NCBI GenBank assembly: GCA_965247225.1
Contig: CBDFGT010000029.1
Location: 124,001 to 188,000 of the forward strand
Direction of reading: 5' to 3'
From: CBDFGT01 sp965247225
GTDB taxonomy: Bacteria; Pseudomonadota; Alphaproteobacteria; Rhizobiales; Rhizobiaceae
DNA: 64,000 nt
Made by a program: the position numbers and the translations under genes. The notes below the pieces were generated by a model, which did not search any database, had not been told where the DNA came from, and saw nothing but the letters and a program-made list of their open reading frames with translations. Positions 51,550 through 61,266 of this stretch are shown here, one piece after another. How positions within the stretch are numbered: position 1 is the stretch's first letter; each line of letters begins with the position of its first letter.

Positions 51550-52854
51550 TTAACCCTCAAAAGGATCTGTCACAAGGATCGTGTCCTCCCGCTCAGGGCT
51601 TGTGGACAAAAGGGCCACAGGGGCACCAATCAGTTCTTCCACCTGACGGACGTATTTGATGGCCTGCGCCGGAAGGTCTGCCCAGGAACGTGCACCAACC
51701 GTGGAATCTTTCCAGCCTTCCAGCGTGATGTATACAGGCTCAACCCTTGCCTGTGCTGCCTGGCTTGCCGGCAGGTGATCAAAATGTTCGCCGTCCAGTG
51801 TATAGCCTACACATATTTTCAGTTCATCCAGGCCGTCAAGCACGTCAAGCTTGGTAAGTGCTATGCCGGTAATGCCATTGGTTGCAACAGCCTGACGTAC
51901 CAAGGCTGCATCAAACCAGCCGCAGCGGCGTTTGCGCCCTGTGTTGGTGCCGAATTCACGACCGCGCTCGCCCAGAAACTGGCCAATTTCGTCATGCAGT
52001 TCGGTCGGGAACGGGCCTTCACCTACCCGGGTCGTGTAGGCTTTGGTAATGCCGAGAATATAGCCCAGAGCGCCCGGGCCCATGCCGGAACCGGCGGCTG
52101 CCTGGCCTGCAACGGTATTGGAGGATGTCACGAACGGATAGGTGCCATGGTCAATATCCAGCAATGTTCCCTGTGCACCTTCAAACAGGATCCGTTGACC
52201 CTTGCGACGCGCCTTGTCCAACAACAGCCAGACGGTCTCGCTGTATGGCAAAACCTGATCGGCAATGGAGGTCAGCTCGGTCATGATGGTTTCGTGGCTG
52301 ACTTCTTTTTCACCCAGACCACGCAGCAGAGCATTGTGGTGGGTCAAAAGGCGGTCCACCTTGCCTGACAGGGAATTGAGATCTGCCAGATCGAGCACGC
52401 GAATGGCGCGACGACCGACCTTGTCTTCATAGGCTGGGCCAATGCCGCGGCGGGTTGTACCGATTTTGGTGCCGGAATTGGAGTTGGAGGCGGCATCTTC
52501 ACGAATGCCGTCCAGCTCGCGGTGCAGCGACAGGATCAAGGTGGCATTGTCGGCAATGCGCAGGTTTTCAGGGGTAATCGTGATACCCTGCTTGCCCAGC
52601 TTTTCAATTTCAGCCATCAGCGCATGCGGATCAATGACCACGCCGTTGCCGATAATCGCCATTTTGCCCGGGCGCACAACGCCGGACGGCAACAGGGCAA
52701 GCTTGTAGCTGGTGCCGTCGATCACGAGCGTATGGCCGGCATTGTGACCGCCCTGAAAACGCACGACAATATCCGCACGTTCCGAGAGCCAGTCGACAAT
52801 CTTGCCCTTGCCTTCGTCACCCCATTGCGAACCCACCACGACTACATTCGTCAT
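51550..52854 (-). CDS. purA: Adenylosuccinate synthetase
   Basis: 434 residues. Family motifs: VVVGSQWGDEGKGKIVDWL at the start (catalytic Asp and P-loop-like GDEGKGK), QGGHNAGHTLV, TRRGIGPAYEDKVGRRAIR and GEGPFPTEL. It makes adenylosuccinate from IMP, aspartate and GTP. Together with purEK this places two purine steps in the window, in separate operons. Confidence 0.97.
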   Translation of the reverse strand: MTNVVVVGSQWGDEGKGKIVDWLSERADIVVRFQGGHNAGHTLVIDGTSYKLALLPSGVVRPGKMAIIGNGVVIDPHALMAEIEKLGKQGITITPENLRIADNATLILSLHRELDGIREDAASNSNSGTKIGTTRRGIGPAYEDKVGRRAIRVLDLADLNSLSGKVDRLLTHHNALLRGLGEKEVSHETIMTELTSIADQVLPYSETVWLLLDKARRKGQRILFEGAQGTLLDIDHGTYPFVTSSNTVAGQAAAGSGMGPGALGYILGITKAYTTRVGEGPFPTELHDEIGQFLGERGREFGTNTGRKRRCGWFDAALVRQAVATNGITGIALTKLDVLDGLDELKICVGYTLDGEHFDHLPASQAAQARVEPVYITLEGWKDSTVGARSWADLPAQAIKYVRQVEELIGAPVALLSTSPEREDTILVTDPFEG

Positions 52855-53057
52855 TCAAACAATCCTGTTACCCTGCGCATTATGATGCGTTAAATTCAAA
52901 CCCGCGCATCTATACTGCGTTGCGCACATGAAAGCGACCCTGTTATGGGGGCAGATTTGGCTTTTTGCGTGACAAAATATCTGCTTTCCAAGGTCGTTGC
53001 CTCTCTTTAACGTGAGAATCAACGCAAAAGCATCCCGTCAGGTTCCCGGAACACATC

Positions 53058-53951
53058 ATGCCCGTCAAAGCCTATCTGTTTCTCATTCTGACAACATTGG
53101 CCTGGGGCGGCAATTCGGTGGCGGGGAAAATGGCTGTCGGACATGTCAGTCCCATGATGCTGACATTGCTGCGGTGGGGCATTGCCTTTGTCGTGATCCT
53201 GGTGATTTCGCTGCCGCAACTGAAAAAGGACTGGCCGGTGATCCGCAAGAGCTGGCCGCTCCTGTTTTTCTTCGGGGCCTTCGGGTTTGCGATTTTCAAC
53301 GGGCTTCTGTATTCCGCCCTGCAATTCACCTCGGCCATCAATGCTGTTATTGAACAGGCTGCGATGCCTGCGGTGATTTTCATTGCGAATTTTCTGCTGT
53401 TTCGCACGGCTGTAGGCCCCGGACAAATTGCAGGCTTCTTGCTGACGATCGTCGGTGTGATGCTGACAGCCGCGCATGGCGACCTGCTGACGATTTTTGC
53501 ACTGGATCTGAACATTGGTGATGCGCTTGTGCTGGTTGCCGTGCTGGTTTACGCGGCCTATACGATCAGTCTGAGGTGGAAACCGGTCCTTCACTGGAAA
53601 AGCCTGATGGCTGTGCCAGCCCTTGCCGCCTTTGTGACCAGCATACCCATGGCGCTTGCCGAAGCGGGGCAGGGCAGGTCGTTGCTGCCGGATTTTCAAG
53701 GATGGATGATTGTTCTTTATGCAGGGCTGATCCCTTCCCTGATGTCACAGGTTCTCTATATTCGCGGGGTCGAGATGATCGGTGCAAACCGGGCAGGGCT
53801 GTTTATCAACCTCATCCCGATCTTCGGCACCATTCTGGCTGTGCTTCTGGCGGGGGAGGTGCCGCATCTCTATCATCTTGTTTCATTGCTTCTGGTGATT
53901 TGCGGCATCGTGCTGGCAGAATGGGGAAGGTCGCGCCGCGCGGAGAGCTGA
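53058..53951 (+). CDS. EamA/DMT-superfamily permease
   Basis: 297 residues with ten predicted spans arranged as two EamA repeats (first: LILTTLAWGGNSVAGKMAVG; second: DALVLVAVLVYAAYTISLRW). Members export amino acids, nucleotides or other small metabolites; the substrate cannot be told. It stands alone between purA and sciP. Confidence 0.87.
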   Translation: MPVKAYLFLILTTLAWGGNSVAGKMAVGHVSPMMLTLLRWGIAFVVILVISLPQLKKDWPVIRKSWPLLFFFGAFGFAIFNGLLYSALQFTSAINAVIEQAAMPAVIFIANFLLFRTAVGPGQIAGFLLTIVGVMLTAAHGDLLTIFALDLNIGDALVLVAVLVYAAYTISLRWKPVLHWKSLMAVPALAAFVTSIPMALAEAGQGRSLLPDFQGWMIVLYAGLIPSLMSQVLYIRGVEMIGANRAGLFINLIPIFGTILAVLLAGEVPHLYHLVSLLLVICGIVLAEWGRSRRAES

Positions 53952-54157
53952 TCTATGTGCCGGTTAAAACCTTTGCCGCCGCTCCGGGGTTTCCGGAAGC
54001 GGCGGCAAAGGACTATCAATATGCTTGCAATTCCGGTCTTTTTTCAGAGCATGTAGCCGTTGGAACGATCATTCCGGCCTGGCACATGCATCTGTATTGT
54101 GTTTGATGCCATTCCTTATGAAAGCGCGATTAACCGCCTTCAGTAATGGCTCTCGCA

Positions 54158-54433
54158 TCAATGCCGGTACTGTTGAATTCGCGTTGTGCGCAATCCTGCC
54201 AAACCATGATCCGAAATGGAGGACTGCCATGACAGGAATTCTTCCACAGTCAGCGTATAACGCTCACAGGCTTCTTCCAGGCTGAGCAGACCACCGCGAA
54301 CAGCGGCAACCACTTCTGCTTTTCTGCGTATCACCCAACGCCGCGTGTTTGCGGGCGGGAGATCCGCTATTGTTAAGGGACTGCCATCAGGTCCGATGAC
54401 ATATTTTACTCGGGGCCGTATCATTTCGGTCAT
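54158..54433 (-). CDS. sciP: SciP-family (DUF1153) CtrA inhibitor
   Basis: 91 residues from the ATG at 54433, preceded by GAGAG. The DUF1153 helix-turn-helix is clear: RRWVIRRKAEVVAAVRGGLLS, EEACERYTLTVEEFLSWQ and a DHGLAGLRTTRIQQYR end. In Caulobacter SciP binds CtrA and blocks its activation of target promoters late in the cycle. It is 13 kb from ctrA and convergent with the permease gene. Confidence 0.9.
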   Translation of the reverse strand: MTEMIRPRVKYVIGPDGSPLTIADLPPANTRRWVIRRKAEVVAAVRGGLLSLEEACERYTLTVEEFLSWQSSISDHGLAGLRTTRIQQYRH

Positions 54434-55095
54434 TGGACTCTCTACATTACTCAAGACCACACACAGCCAAACTACCGGGACAGACTTAAAATTTGCCTAA
54501 GCTCTGCCACAATCCGGAAAAAACCCCTTTTTTGTCGTTGCTTACCTGCATCTTCGGGCGGGTTTGCGATGCTTTTATTCTCGAAACAGGGTGCCGCCGT
54601 CGCCGCCGGTCGCAGCGCCGGAACACATCTGCCCTGATGCGATTTATGTTCATATTCAATTTTAAAATATTGAAAGAAAACGTAAAACTCAGGTTCTTTC
54701 TTGTATTTTCCTGACAAGTTGCTCTGAAATTTGCAGTTTTTGCCTTCCGCAGCGGCAGGCAAAAGCTGAAACGAACCATGCCTTCACATTCTGTTATCCA
54801 TAAGTGCCGGAAGTGTTGCGACGCGCACAAAATCTTGCAAACAGGGTCTTGAAAGCTGGATTTTTGCCTCAACTGCTAAAAATCACACGCCCAAATGCAT
54901 CATTCCGGAACAAAGTTTTCAGAAAGGTCCATGGACCATGTGATTGCGTCGGCAAACCCGACTTGCGGGGCCTGACTGAGAAGCCCGACCGGCGGGCCCG
55001 GACAAGGCTTTACCGCGCAACCCTTGCCCTGGAAGCGACATGTTTCTATATGGTGTGTATAAGTTGATCAACGGGCAGGCGGCCCGGTTCTACCC
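54434..55095. other. Intergenic region between sciP and mnmA
   Basis: 660 bases with no credible gene; the left half is A/T-rich. An inverted repeat TTTTGCCT...AGGCAAAA lies near 54737-54764. The leftward sciP promoter and rightward mnmA promoter are expected here. An open frame at 54804-55067 has no good ribosome-binding site. Confidence 0.4.
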
Positions 55096-56304
55096 ATGGC
55101 GGATGATGACGTGAACAGTCTGGATTTTGACAAGAGACCTGAAGACACGCGGGTGGTGGTGGCCATGTCCGGCGGTGTGGATTCCTCTGTCGTTGCCGGA
55201 TTGCTGAAACGCGAGGGCTATGATGTTCTGGGCATTACCCTGCAGCTCTATGATCATGGTGCCGCCGCCCATCGTCCCGGCTCGTGCTGTGCGGGGCAGG
55301 ATATTGATGATGCCCGCCGGGTTTGCGATGTCATCGGAATTCCCCATTATGTGCTGAATTATGAAGCGCGGTTTCGTGAAACGGTTATCAACCCCTTTGC
55401 CGAAAGCTATGTGGCCGGGGAAACACCCATTCCCTGTGTTGCCTGCAACCAGACGGTCAAGTTTGCCGATCTTCTGATCACCGCCAGGGAACTGGGGGCG
55501 GATGCGCTGGCGACCGGTCATTATATCCGCTCGAGGCCCAATCCGACGGCCGAGCATCCTGAAAGGCGGGCGCTCTATTGCCCGGTTGATGCGGATCGCG
55601 ACCAGAGTTATTTCCTGTTTGCCACAACACAGGAACAGATAGACTATCTGCGCTTTCCGCTGGGCAGCCTGTCCAAGGCGGAAACCCGTGATCTGGCGCA
55701 GGATATGGGCCTGCTGGTGGCCCAAAAGCCCGACAGCCAGGATATCTGCTTTGTTCCGCAGGGCAAATATACCGACATCATCTCGAAGCTTCGTCCGGAC
55801 GCGATGCTGGGTGGCGATATCGTGCATCTGGATGGCCGGGTTCTGGGCCAGCATGAAGGTATCTTGCATTATACAATCGGCCAGCGGCGCGGCATTGGCG
55901 TTGCCACAGGCGAGCCGCTCTATGTTGTCTATCTTGATGCGCGCAGCAAGCGGGTGATTGTCGGCCCGAAGGAAGCGCTGGAAACCCGCCGCATCTATCT
56001 GCGCGATATGAACTGGCTGGGAGACGGGCCGCTGGACAAGGTGCTGGATGCAGGCTTTGCCTGCTTTGCCAAGGTGCGCTCCACGCGGCCTGCACGGCCT
56101 GCCGTGCTCCACCGCGATTCCTCCGGTATCTTCGTCGATCTGGTGGATGGCGAAGCCGGTGTGGCACCGGGCCAGGCCTGTGCGCTCTATTCGGCGGCCG
56201 GTGAAAATGCGCGGGTGTTCGGCGGCGGGTTCATTGCCCGTTCCGAACGTGAGCCCGCGGCAGAGGCCAGCCTGAAAAGCCTTCTGGCACCGGCTGCCGC
56301 CTGA
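55096..56304 (+). CDS. mnmA: tRNA-specific 2-thiouridylase MnmA
   Basis: 402 residues. PP-loop SGGVDSS at 25-31, catalytic cysteine pair Cys114 (with Cys117 in PCVACNQ) and Cys218 (DSQDICFV), the GHY tRNA-site residues and the C-terminal barrel. It thiolates U34 of tRNA-Lys, -Glu and -Gln. An N-terminal extension of about 18 residues precedes the PP-loop domain. Confidence 0.95.
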   Translation: MADDDVNSLDFDKRPEDTRVVVAMSGGVDSSVVAGLLKREGYDVLGITLQLYDHGAAAHRPGSCCAGQDIDDARRVCDVIGIPHYVLNYEARFRETVINPFAESYVAGETPIPCVACNQTVKFADLLITARELGADALATGHYIRSRPNPTAEHPERRALYCPVDADRDQSYFLFATTQEQIDYLRFPLGSLSKAETRDLAQDMGLLVAQKPDSQDICFVPQGKYTDIISKLRPDAMLGGDIVHLDGRVLGQHEGILHYTIGQRRGIGVATGEPLYVVYLDARSKRVIVGPKEALETRRIYLRDMNWLGDGPLDKVLDAGFACFAKVRSTRPARPAVLHRDSSGIFVDLVDGEAGVAPGQACALYSAAGENARVFGGGFIARSEREPAAEASLKSLLAPAAA

Positions 56305-56365
56305 CCTGCCTTGTGAAACGCTGCCGGTCTGCACGGAATTTTGCAGGTCATTGTCTGTTTAGCGC

Positions 56366-56395
56366 TTGACACTGCGACCGGGCGCACCTTATAAG
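56366..56395 (+). promoter_or_regulatory. Sigma-70 promoter of the tRNA-Met gene
   Basis: TTGACA and TATAAG are spaced by 18 bases (17 if read as TTATAA), about 53 bases before the tRNA 5' end; GC-rich bases follow the -10 as in stringent promoters. Confidence 0.7.
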
Positions 56396-56447
56396 CCGCG
56401 CCATTGGAACAGATGAACAGCAGTTCATTACCCATTTCCATGTCGGC

Positions 56448-56522
56448 GGCGGGGTAGCTCAGGGGTAGAGCAGAGGAATCATAATCCTTTTGTCGGGTGT
56501 TCAAATCACCCCCTCGCTACCA
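56448..56522 (+). tRNA. tRNA-Met (CAT), elongator type
   Basis: 75 bases with all four arms: acceptor GGCGGGG/CCTCGCT (two G-T pairs), D arm GCTC/GAGC, anticodon arm GAGGA-ATCATAA-TCCTT with CAT in the loop, T arm GGGTG-TTCAAAT-CACCC, discriminator A and an encoded CCA. The body resembles elongator tRNA-Met rather than initiator (no GGG/CCC anticodon stem) or the lysidine-type tRNA-Ile. Confidence 0.92.
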
Positions 56523-57028
56523 TTTTTCCCAATGAAATTTCATATTTGTGCCGGATATACGGCGCGTTTGGCTTGCTTGTTCGCCATTCTGCGGTTGGGT
56601 GAATTTTTGAGCAATGGACGTAATGACCTTCTCCTGAATTCGAGTTCGTTTCTCCAGTCGGTGTGCCAAGCTCTGCTGGCGAACGTTCCAGACCGTGCAG
56701 CGCCAGGGGGCCATTTTCCGTGCAGTCGCGGCCAAATTCACGTGAGGTTATCTGCTGACCTGTGCATATGGACGACCCCGCCATTCCCCACCATCCCCAC
56801 TCCCTCCCGCACAAAGTCCAAAAATCCATCACAGTGCCTGTGCGTTTGCTGAATTGCGCGGCAGGTTGATGAAACATGCGTGGATTCAGACAGTGCTTTT
56901 TGCAGATTTATGAAAATAGTTTTCATGAACATGGAAATTTCATTGCATCCATGTTGACGAAAGCAAAAATATGTTGGAGCTTAAGAAAATAAATTACGCA
57001 AGCGGTGTCTTACGGAGCCTCGGGTCGC
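56523..57028. other. Gap between tRNA-Met and the sugar cluster
   Basis: 500 bases. The left part has only short frames without support; the right 130 bases are A/T-rich and hold the palindromes described next. Being directly 3' of a tRNA gene, this is where an integrated element would begin, but I found no integrase gene or repeat of the tRNA end. Confidence 0.45.
56910..56943 (+). promoter_or_regulatory. Paired palindromic operators upstream of the sugar ABC cluster
   Basis: ATGAAAATAGTTTTCAT (56910-56926) and ATGGAAATTTCAT (56931-56943) are two related inverted repeats 4 bases apart, about 90 bases before the first gene. RpiR-type regulators bind ATGAAA/TTTCAT dyads in sugar and amino-sugar operons. 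No regulator gene is in the window; it may lie beyond 64 kb. Confidence 0.5.
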
Positions 57029-58186
57029 ATGAGAGTTGGTATTGTCGGGTTGGGTTTCCGGCTGGGGTATCTCGGCCATGTTTTTGCTGAAACAGACCCG
57101 TCATTTGAAATTGCCGGTTATGTTGATCCGGCCCCTGCCGGTCTGCCGGCCTTGCTGGAGCATGGCATTTCGCCGGGCAAGGCTTATGAAAGCCTGCCGG
57201 AGCTGATTGCGAACGAAAGCCTTGATCTTTTGATGATCGGCTCGCCCAATCACCTGCATCTGGAGCAGATCAGGACCGGTCTTGAGGCCGGATGCAAGAT
57301 TTTCTGTGAAAAGCCGATTGTTGCCAATCTGGAACAGAGTTTTGAACTGGCGCGGCTTCTGGCCAGGCACGGGCATGACCGTTTGATGGTGGGTCTGGTG
57401 CTGCGCTATTCGCCGCTGTACCAGAGCCTGCGCAAGGCCCAGGCCGATGGCATGCTGGGCGATGTTGTGTCGATCGAGGCCTCCGAGCATATCGAGCCCT
57501 GTCATGGTGCATTTTTCATGCGCGACTGGCGCCGCTATGATCACTATGCCGGCGGTTTCATGCTGGAAAAATGCTGCCACGATCTGGACCTTTATAACGG
57601 GGTTGTCGGTGCGCGTCCCGAGCGGGTGGCCAGTTTTGGCGGGCGCAAGAGCTTTGTTCCGGCCAATGCGCCTGAAAACAATGGCATTAATGACAACAGT
57701 CTCTACCATCGCAAGCCCAGCGGCTGGCTGGGGTCCGACAAGGTGTTTGACAGCGACGCCACCATTGTCGACTTTCAGACCGCCATTGTGGAATATGCCA
57801 ATGGCACGGCGATGAACTTCCATACCAATCTGAATGTGCCTGACCAGTTTCGCCGGTTCTGCGTGATCGGGGCCAGGGGCATGGCCGAGGGGGATTTCAT
57901 CCGCGGCTTCCTGCATGTGCATGATGCCCATACCGGCAGGAAGCTGGTGGACCAGACATTCCAGGCAACGGCGCTGTCGCAGCATTATGGCGCGGACGAG
58001 CAGATGGCGCAGGATGTGATTGACCATGTTGTCAGCGGCAAGGCGCTTCCGGTTTCCGCCCTTGATGCGCTGGAAGCCGGCATTCTGGCCATGAGCATGG
58101 ATGAGGCACGTCGTACGAAAGCAGTGGTGGATTTGCGTCCGGTCTGGGAGCAGTATGATGACGCTCTGTGGACCAAAGTCGCGTGA
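57029..58186 (+). CDS. Gfo/Idh/MocA-family oxidoreductase
   Basis: 385 residues from the ATG at 57029 (a GTG at 57005 is an alternative). NAD(P)-binding start VGIVGLGFRLGYLGHVF, the family motif FCEKPIVANLEQSF around residue 98 and the active-site region GGFMLEKCCHDLDLYNG, with His in the usual place. Such enzymes oxidise sugars, inositols or their derivatives. It leads an ABC importer operon, so it probably acts on the imported compound. Confidence 0.88.
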   Translation: MRVGIVGLGFRLGYLGHVFAETDPSFEIAGYVDPAPAGLPALLEHGISPGKAYESLPELIANESLDLLMIGSPNHLHLEQIRTGLEAGCKIFCEKPIVANLEQSFELARLLARHGHDRLMVGLVLRYSPLYQSLRKAQADGMLGDVVSIEASEHIEPCHGAFFMRDWRRYDHYAGGFMLEKCCHDLDLYNGVVGARPERVASFGGRKSFVPANAPENNGINDNSLYHRKPSGWLGSDKVFDSDATIVDFQTAIVEYANGTAMNFHTNLNVPDQFRRFCVIGARGMAEGDFIRGFLHVHDAHTGRKLVDQTFQATALSQHYGADEQMAQDVIDHVVSGKALPVSALDALEAGILAMSMDEARRTKAVVDLRPVWEQYDDALWTKVA

Positions 58187-58198
58187 GAGGGGCGGGAT

Positions 58199-59083
58199 AT
58201 GAACAGTAATGCGTCTGCCGTTCGTTTTGCCTGGTTGCTGCTGGCACCGGCACTTCTTTATGTGACGATTATTGTTGCCTATCCGCTCGTTGAAACCGTG
58301 ATCCTGTCATTTACCAATGCCTCCCTGAAAAAGACATCCGACTGGGTCGGCTTTGCCAATTACGAAAAGATCTTCAATGGCACGTTCGGTGAAGTGATCC
58401 TGCGGACCTTCATCTGGACGTTTTTTTCCGTGTCCTTCAAAATGATCATCGGCACATTCGGCGCAGTGATGCTCAATGCCGCCGTTCCGGGGCGGGCGCT
58501 GTTTCGCATCCTCACCATGCCGCCGTGGATCGTGCCGATGGCGATCGGCATTTTCATGTGGGGCTGGATGTATAATGGCCAGTTCGGCATGATTTCCGGC
58601 CTGTTGCAGAATTTCGGTCTTGTTGATGGTCCGGTGGCGTTTCTGGCGCGCGGGTCAACCGGGTTCTGGGCCACGGTGATAACGGATGTGTGGATCGGCG
58701 TACCGATGGTGACGATCTATTTTCTGGCGGCCATGCAGTCCATTCCGCAGGATCTGTATGAAGCCGCCTGGACTGATGGCGCAGGCCGGTTTTATCGCTT
58801 CCGCCGGATCACGCTGCCGTTGATGGTGCCAGCGGTCATCACCATGTCGATGATCTCGCTGATTTCAACCTTCAATTCCTTTGATATTATCTGGATCCTG
58901 ACCCGCGGCGGCCCTAGCGGGGAAACCACGACGATGATCATCGATACGTACAAAACCGCCATCGGCTCCTACAAATATGGTGAGGGTGCCGCGCGTGCCG
59001 TGCTGATCTGTATTTTTCTGTCCATTTTCTGCCTGGCCTATTTCCGCATCACGTCCAGACTGTCGACGGGAGATAAAAAATGA
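58199..59083 (+). CDS. ABC sugar transporter permease (MalF/UgpA type)
   Basis: 294 residues with six spans and the EAA loop (LYEAAWTDGAGRFYRFRRITLPLM) that docks on the ATPase. GGGGCGGG precedes the ATG. It pairs with the next permease, overlapping by four bases. Confidence 0.93.
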   Translation: MNSNASAVRFAWLLLAPALLYVTIIVAYPLVETVILSFTNASLKKTSDWVGFANYEKIFNGTFGEVILRTFIWTFFSVSFKMIIGTFGAVMLNAAVPGRALFRILTMPPWIVPMAIGIFMWGWMYNGQFGMISGLLQNFGLVDGPVAFLARGSTGFWATVITDVWIGVPMVTIYFLAAMQSIPQDLYEAAWTDGAGRFYRFRRITLPLMVPAVITMSMISLISTFNSFDIIWILTRGGPSGETTTMIIDTYKTAIGSYKYGEGAARAVLICIFLSIFCLAYFRITSRLSTGDKK

Positions 59084-59937
59084 GCATGCAGCCGCTGATC
59101 AACCGCTACAAATGGCATGAGATCGTGGGTATCTATCTGGGAATCCTCGTATTCCTGTGTTTTGTGCTTGCGCCTTTCGTGGAGGGGTTTCTGGTGTCGC
59201 TCAAGCCTTTGAGCCTGCTGTTTTCCTCGCCATACAATTTCTGGCCGGAAAATGGATCGTTTGATGCCTATGTGACCATGTGGACGAGTGTTCCGGGTTT
59301 TGCCCGCTATATTTTCAACAGCCTGTTCATTTCCTCCGTGGCCACCCTTATCGTGCTGATGCTGGTGGTTCCATCGTCCTATGCCTTTGCCCGGTTTGAA
59401 TTCAGGGGCAGCGGCGCGATGCTGGGCACGTTTCTGGCGGTCAACATGTTTTCCGGTGCCGTGCTCTTGATTCCGCTCTACCGGCTGATGCGGTCCATGG
59501 GCTTGCTCAATACCTATTTTGCCATGATCGTGCCGGGCGTTGCCTTTCTCATTCCCACCGCCATCTGGCTGCTGCGCACCTATATGATGCGGATTCCGCG
59601 CGAGCTGGATGAGGCTGCCTGGGTGGATGGCGCCAGCCGTTTGTATACGCTTCGCCGGGTGATCATTCCGATTGCCACACCGGGCATCATGGTGGTGGCG
59701 ATCACCACTTTTATAGGCTCCTATGCGCAACAGTTTATCTTTGCGCTGACCTTCAATTCGAAAACCGAATATATGCCCCTGCCAATCGGGCTTTTCGGTT
59801 ATTTCGGACGACAGGAAGTGATCTGGAACGAACTCATGGCAGCCAGCTTTGTGGGCATCGCACCTGCCATGATCCTGATCTTCTTCCTGCAACGCTATCT
59901 CGTTGCCGGCCTGACCGCCGGTGCCGTGAAACAGTGA
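59080..59937 (+). CDS. ABC sugar transporter permease (MalG/UgpE type)
   Basis: 285 residues, six spans, EAA loop at LDEAAWVDGASRLYTLRRVI. The start overlaps the upstream permease stop (ATGA). Second half of the importer channel. Confidence 0.93.
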   Translation: MSMQPLINRYKWHEIVGIYLGILVFLCFVLAPFVEGFLVSLKPLSLLFSSPYNFWPENGSFDAYVTMWTSVPGFARYIFNSLFISSVATLIVLMLVVPSSYAFARFEFRGSGAMLGTFLAVNMFSGAVLLIPLYRLMRSMGLLNTYFAMIVPGVAFLIPTAIWLLRTYMMRIPRELDEAAWVDGASRLYTLRRVIIPIATPGIMVVAITTFIGSYAQQFIFALTFNSKTEYMPLPIGLFGYFGRQEVIWNELMAASFVGIAPAMILIFFLQRYLVAGLTAGAVKQ

Positions 59938-59980
59938 AACTCCAACCAGACGCTTTTAAAAAAACGAAAGGGAACAGACC

Positions 59981-61198
59981 ATGCAGAAATATTTGTCTTT
60001 GTTTGCCGGCACGATGGCGCTTCTTGCAAGCACCGTCCTGACAGCACAGGCTGAGGACAAGACCATCAGCTTTATCGCCTGCGGTGATACGCTGCAGCCG
60101 CTTTACACGACCTATATCGGCGAATGGGAAAAGGCCAATCCCGGCTTCAAGGTTGCCGTTGAAACCGTTGGCTGGGACCAGTGCCAGGACAAGGTGACCA
60201 CGCTTGCCGCCGCAGGTACACCCGTCGGTCTTGCCTATGTAGGCTCACGCACATTGAAGCAGTTTGCCTCAAACGATCTTATTATCCCGGTGCCGATGAC
60301 GGACGAGGAAAAGGCCGGCTACTATCCGAACATTCCGGATACGGTCACATTTGACGGCACGCAATGGGGCATTCCGGTCGCGTTTTCCACAAAGGCCCTG
60401 TACTGGAACAAGGCCCTGTTCAAGCAGGCCGGTCTTGATCCCGAAAAGCCACCGGTTACATGGGCGGAACAACAGGCCTATGCAAAGACTATCAAGGAAA
60501 AGACCGGTATTGCGGGCTTCGGTGTTGTTGCCAAGACATTTGACAACACCATGCACCAGTTCATGCACTGGGTTTACACCAACAATGGATCCGTCATCGA
60601 CAAGGACGGCAATATCACGCTTGACAGCCCGGAAAACCTGGCTGCCCTGACAGCGCTGAAGGATATCGTTCCTTATGCAGAAGAAGGCCCGACAGCCTAT
60701 GAACAGAATGAAGTGCGCGCCATCTTCCTCGACGGCAAGCTCGGCATGATCCAGGCCTCGGTGGGTGCGGTCAATCTTCTCAAGAAAACCAGCCTTGAAT
60801 GGGGTGTTGCCAACCTGCCGCTCGGACCGTCGGCCAAGGGGCCGGGCACATTGCTCATCACAGACTCGCTGGCCATATTCAAGGGTACAGGGGTTGAAGA
60901 GCAGGCCACCAGCCTTGCCAAATATCTGACAACACCTGATCACCAGTGGGCCTATGAGCAGGCTGAAGGCCTGACACCCCTGCGTCCGGTTCCAGGCGTT
61001 GCCGAACTGGTTGCCAAGGAACCAACATGGAAGCCGTTCATTGATGGTATTGCATTTGGTGGTCCGGAGCCTCTTTTGCTGGATTACAAGGGCTTCCAGG
61101 ATTCCATGATCACCATGGTCCAGTCTGTCGTCACCGGCAAAGCCGAACCTGCTGATGCCCTGAAGAAGGCTGCTGCCGAAATCGAAGCCTTCAAATAA
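59981..61198 (+). CDS. ABC transporter solute-binding protein (family 1)
   Basis: 405 residues with a signal peptide (LFAGTMALLASTVLTAQA). Periplasmic family 1 binding-protein pattern: KTISFIACGDTLQPLYTTYI, WEKANPGFKVAVETVGWDQ, GIPVAFSTKALYWNKALFKQAG and PLLLDYKGFQDSMI. The ligand is probably a sugar or polyol, but cannot be named. AAGGG precedes the ATG, and a hairpin follows the gene. Confidence 0.92.
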   Translation: MQKYLSLFAGTMALLASTVLTAQAEDKTISFIACGDTLQPLYTTYIGEWEKANPGFKVAVETVGWDQCQDKVTTLAAAGTPVGLAYVGSRTLKQFASNDLIIPVPMTDEEKAGYYPNIPDTVTFDGTQWGIPVAFSTKALYWNKALFKQAGLDPEKPPVTWAEQQAYAKTIKEKTGIAGFGVVAKTFDNTMHQFMHWVYTNNGSVIDKDGNITLDSPENLAALTALKDIVPYAEEGPTAYEQNEVRAIFLDGKLGMIQASVGAVNLLKKTSLEWGVANLPLGPSAKGPGTLLITDSLAIFKGTGVEEQATSLAKYLTTPDHQWAYEQAEGLTPLRPVPGVAELVAKEPTWKPFIDGIAFGGPEPLLLDYKGFQDSMITMVQSVVTGKAEPADALKKAAAEIEAFK

Positions 61199-61212
61199 GA
61201 CGTTTCAATCCT

Positions 61213-61247
61213 GCCGCAGATGGTCTCCATCTGCGGCATCCTTTTTG
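61213..61247 (+). terminator. Intercistronic terminator between binding protein and ATPase genes
   Basis: GCCGCAGATGG-TCT-CCATCTGCGGC, an 11-base-pair perfect stem, followed by ATCCTTTTTG. It should lower ATPase expression relative to the binding protein, or be read through only partly. Confidence 0.75.
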
Positions 61248-61266
61248 TTTTTCAGGAGACAGCGTT

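Noticed and set aside
54804..55067. Rightward 87-codon open frame before mnmA
   Set aside because: No supporting signal; basic, low-complexity product typical of chance frames.
55090..56334. Leftward 414-codon open frame
   Set aside because: Shadow of mnmA.
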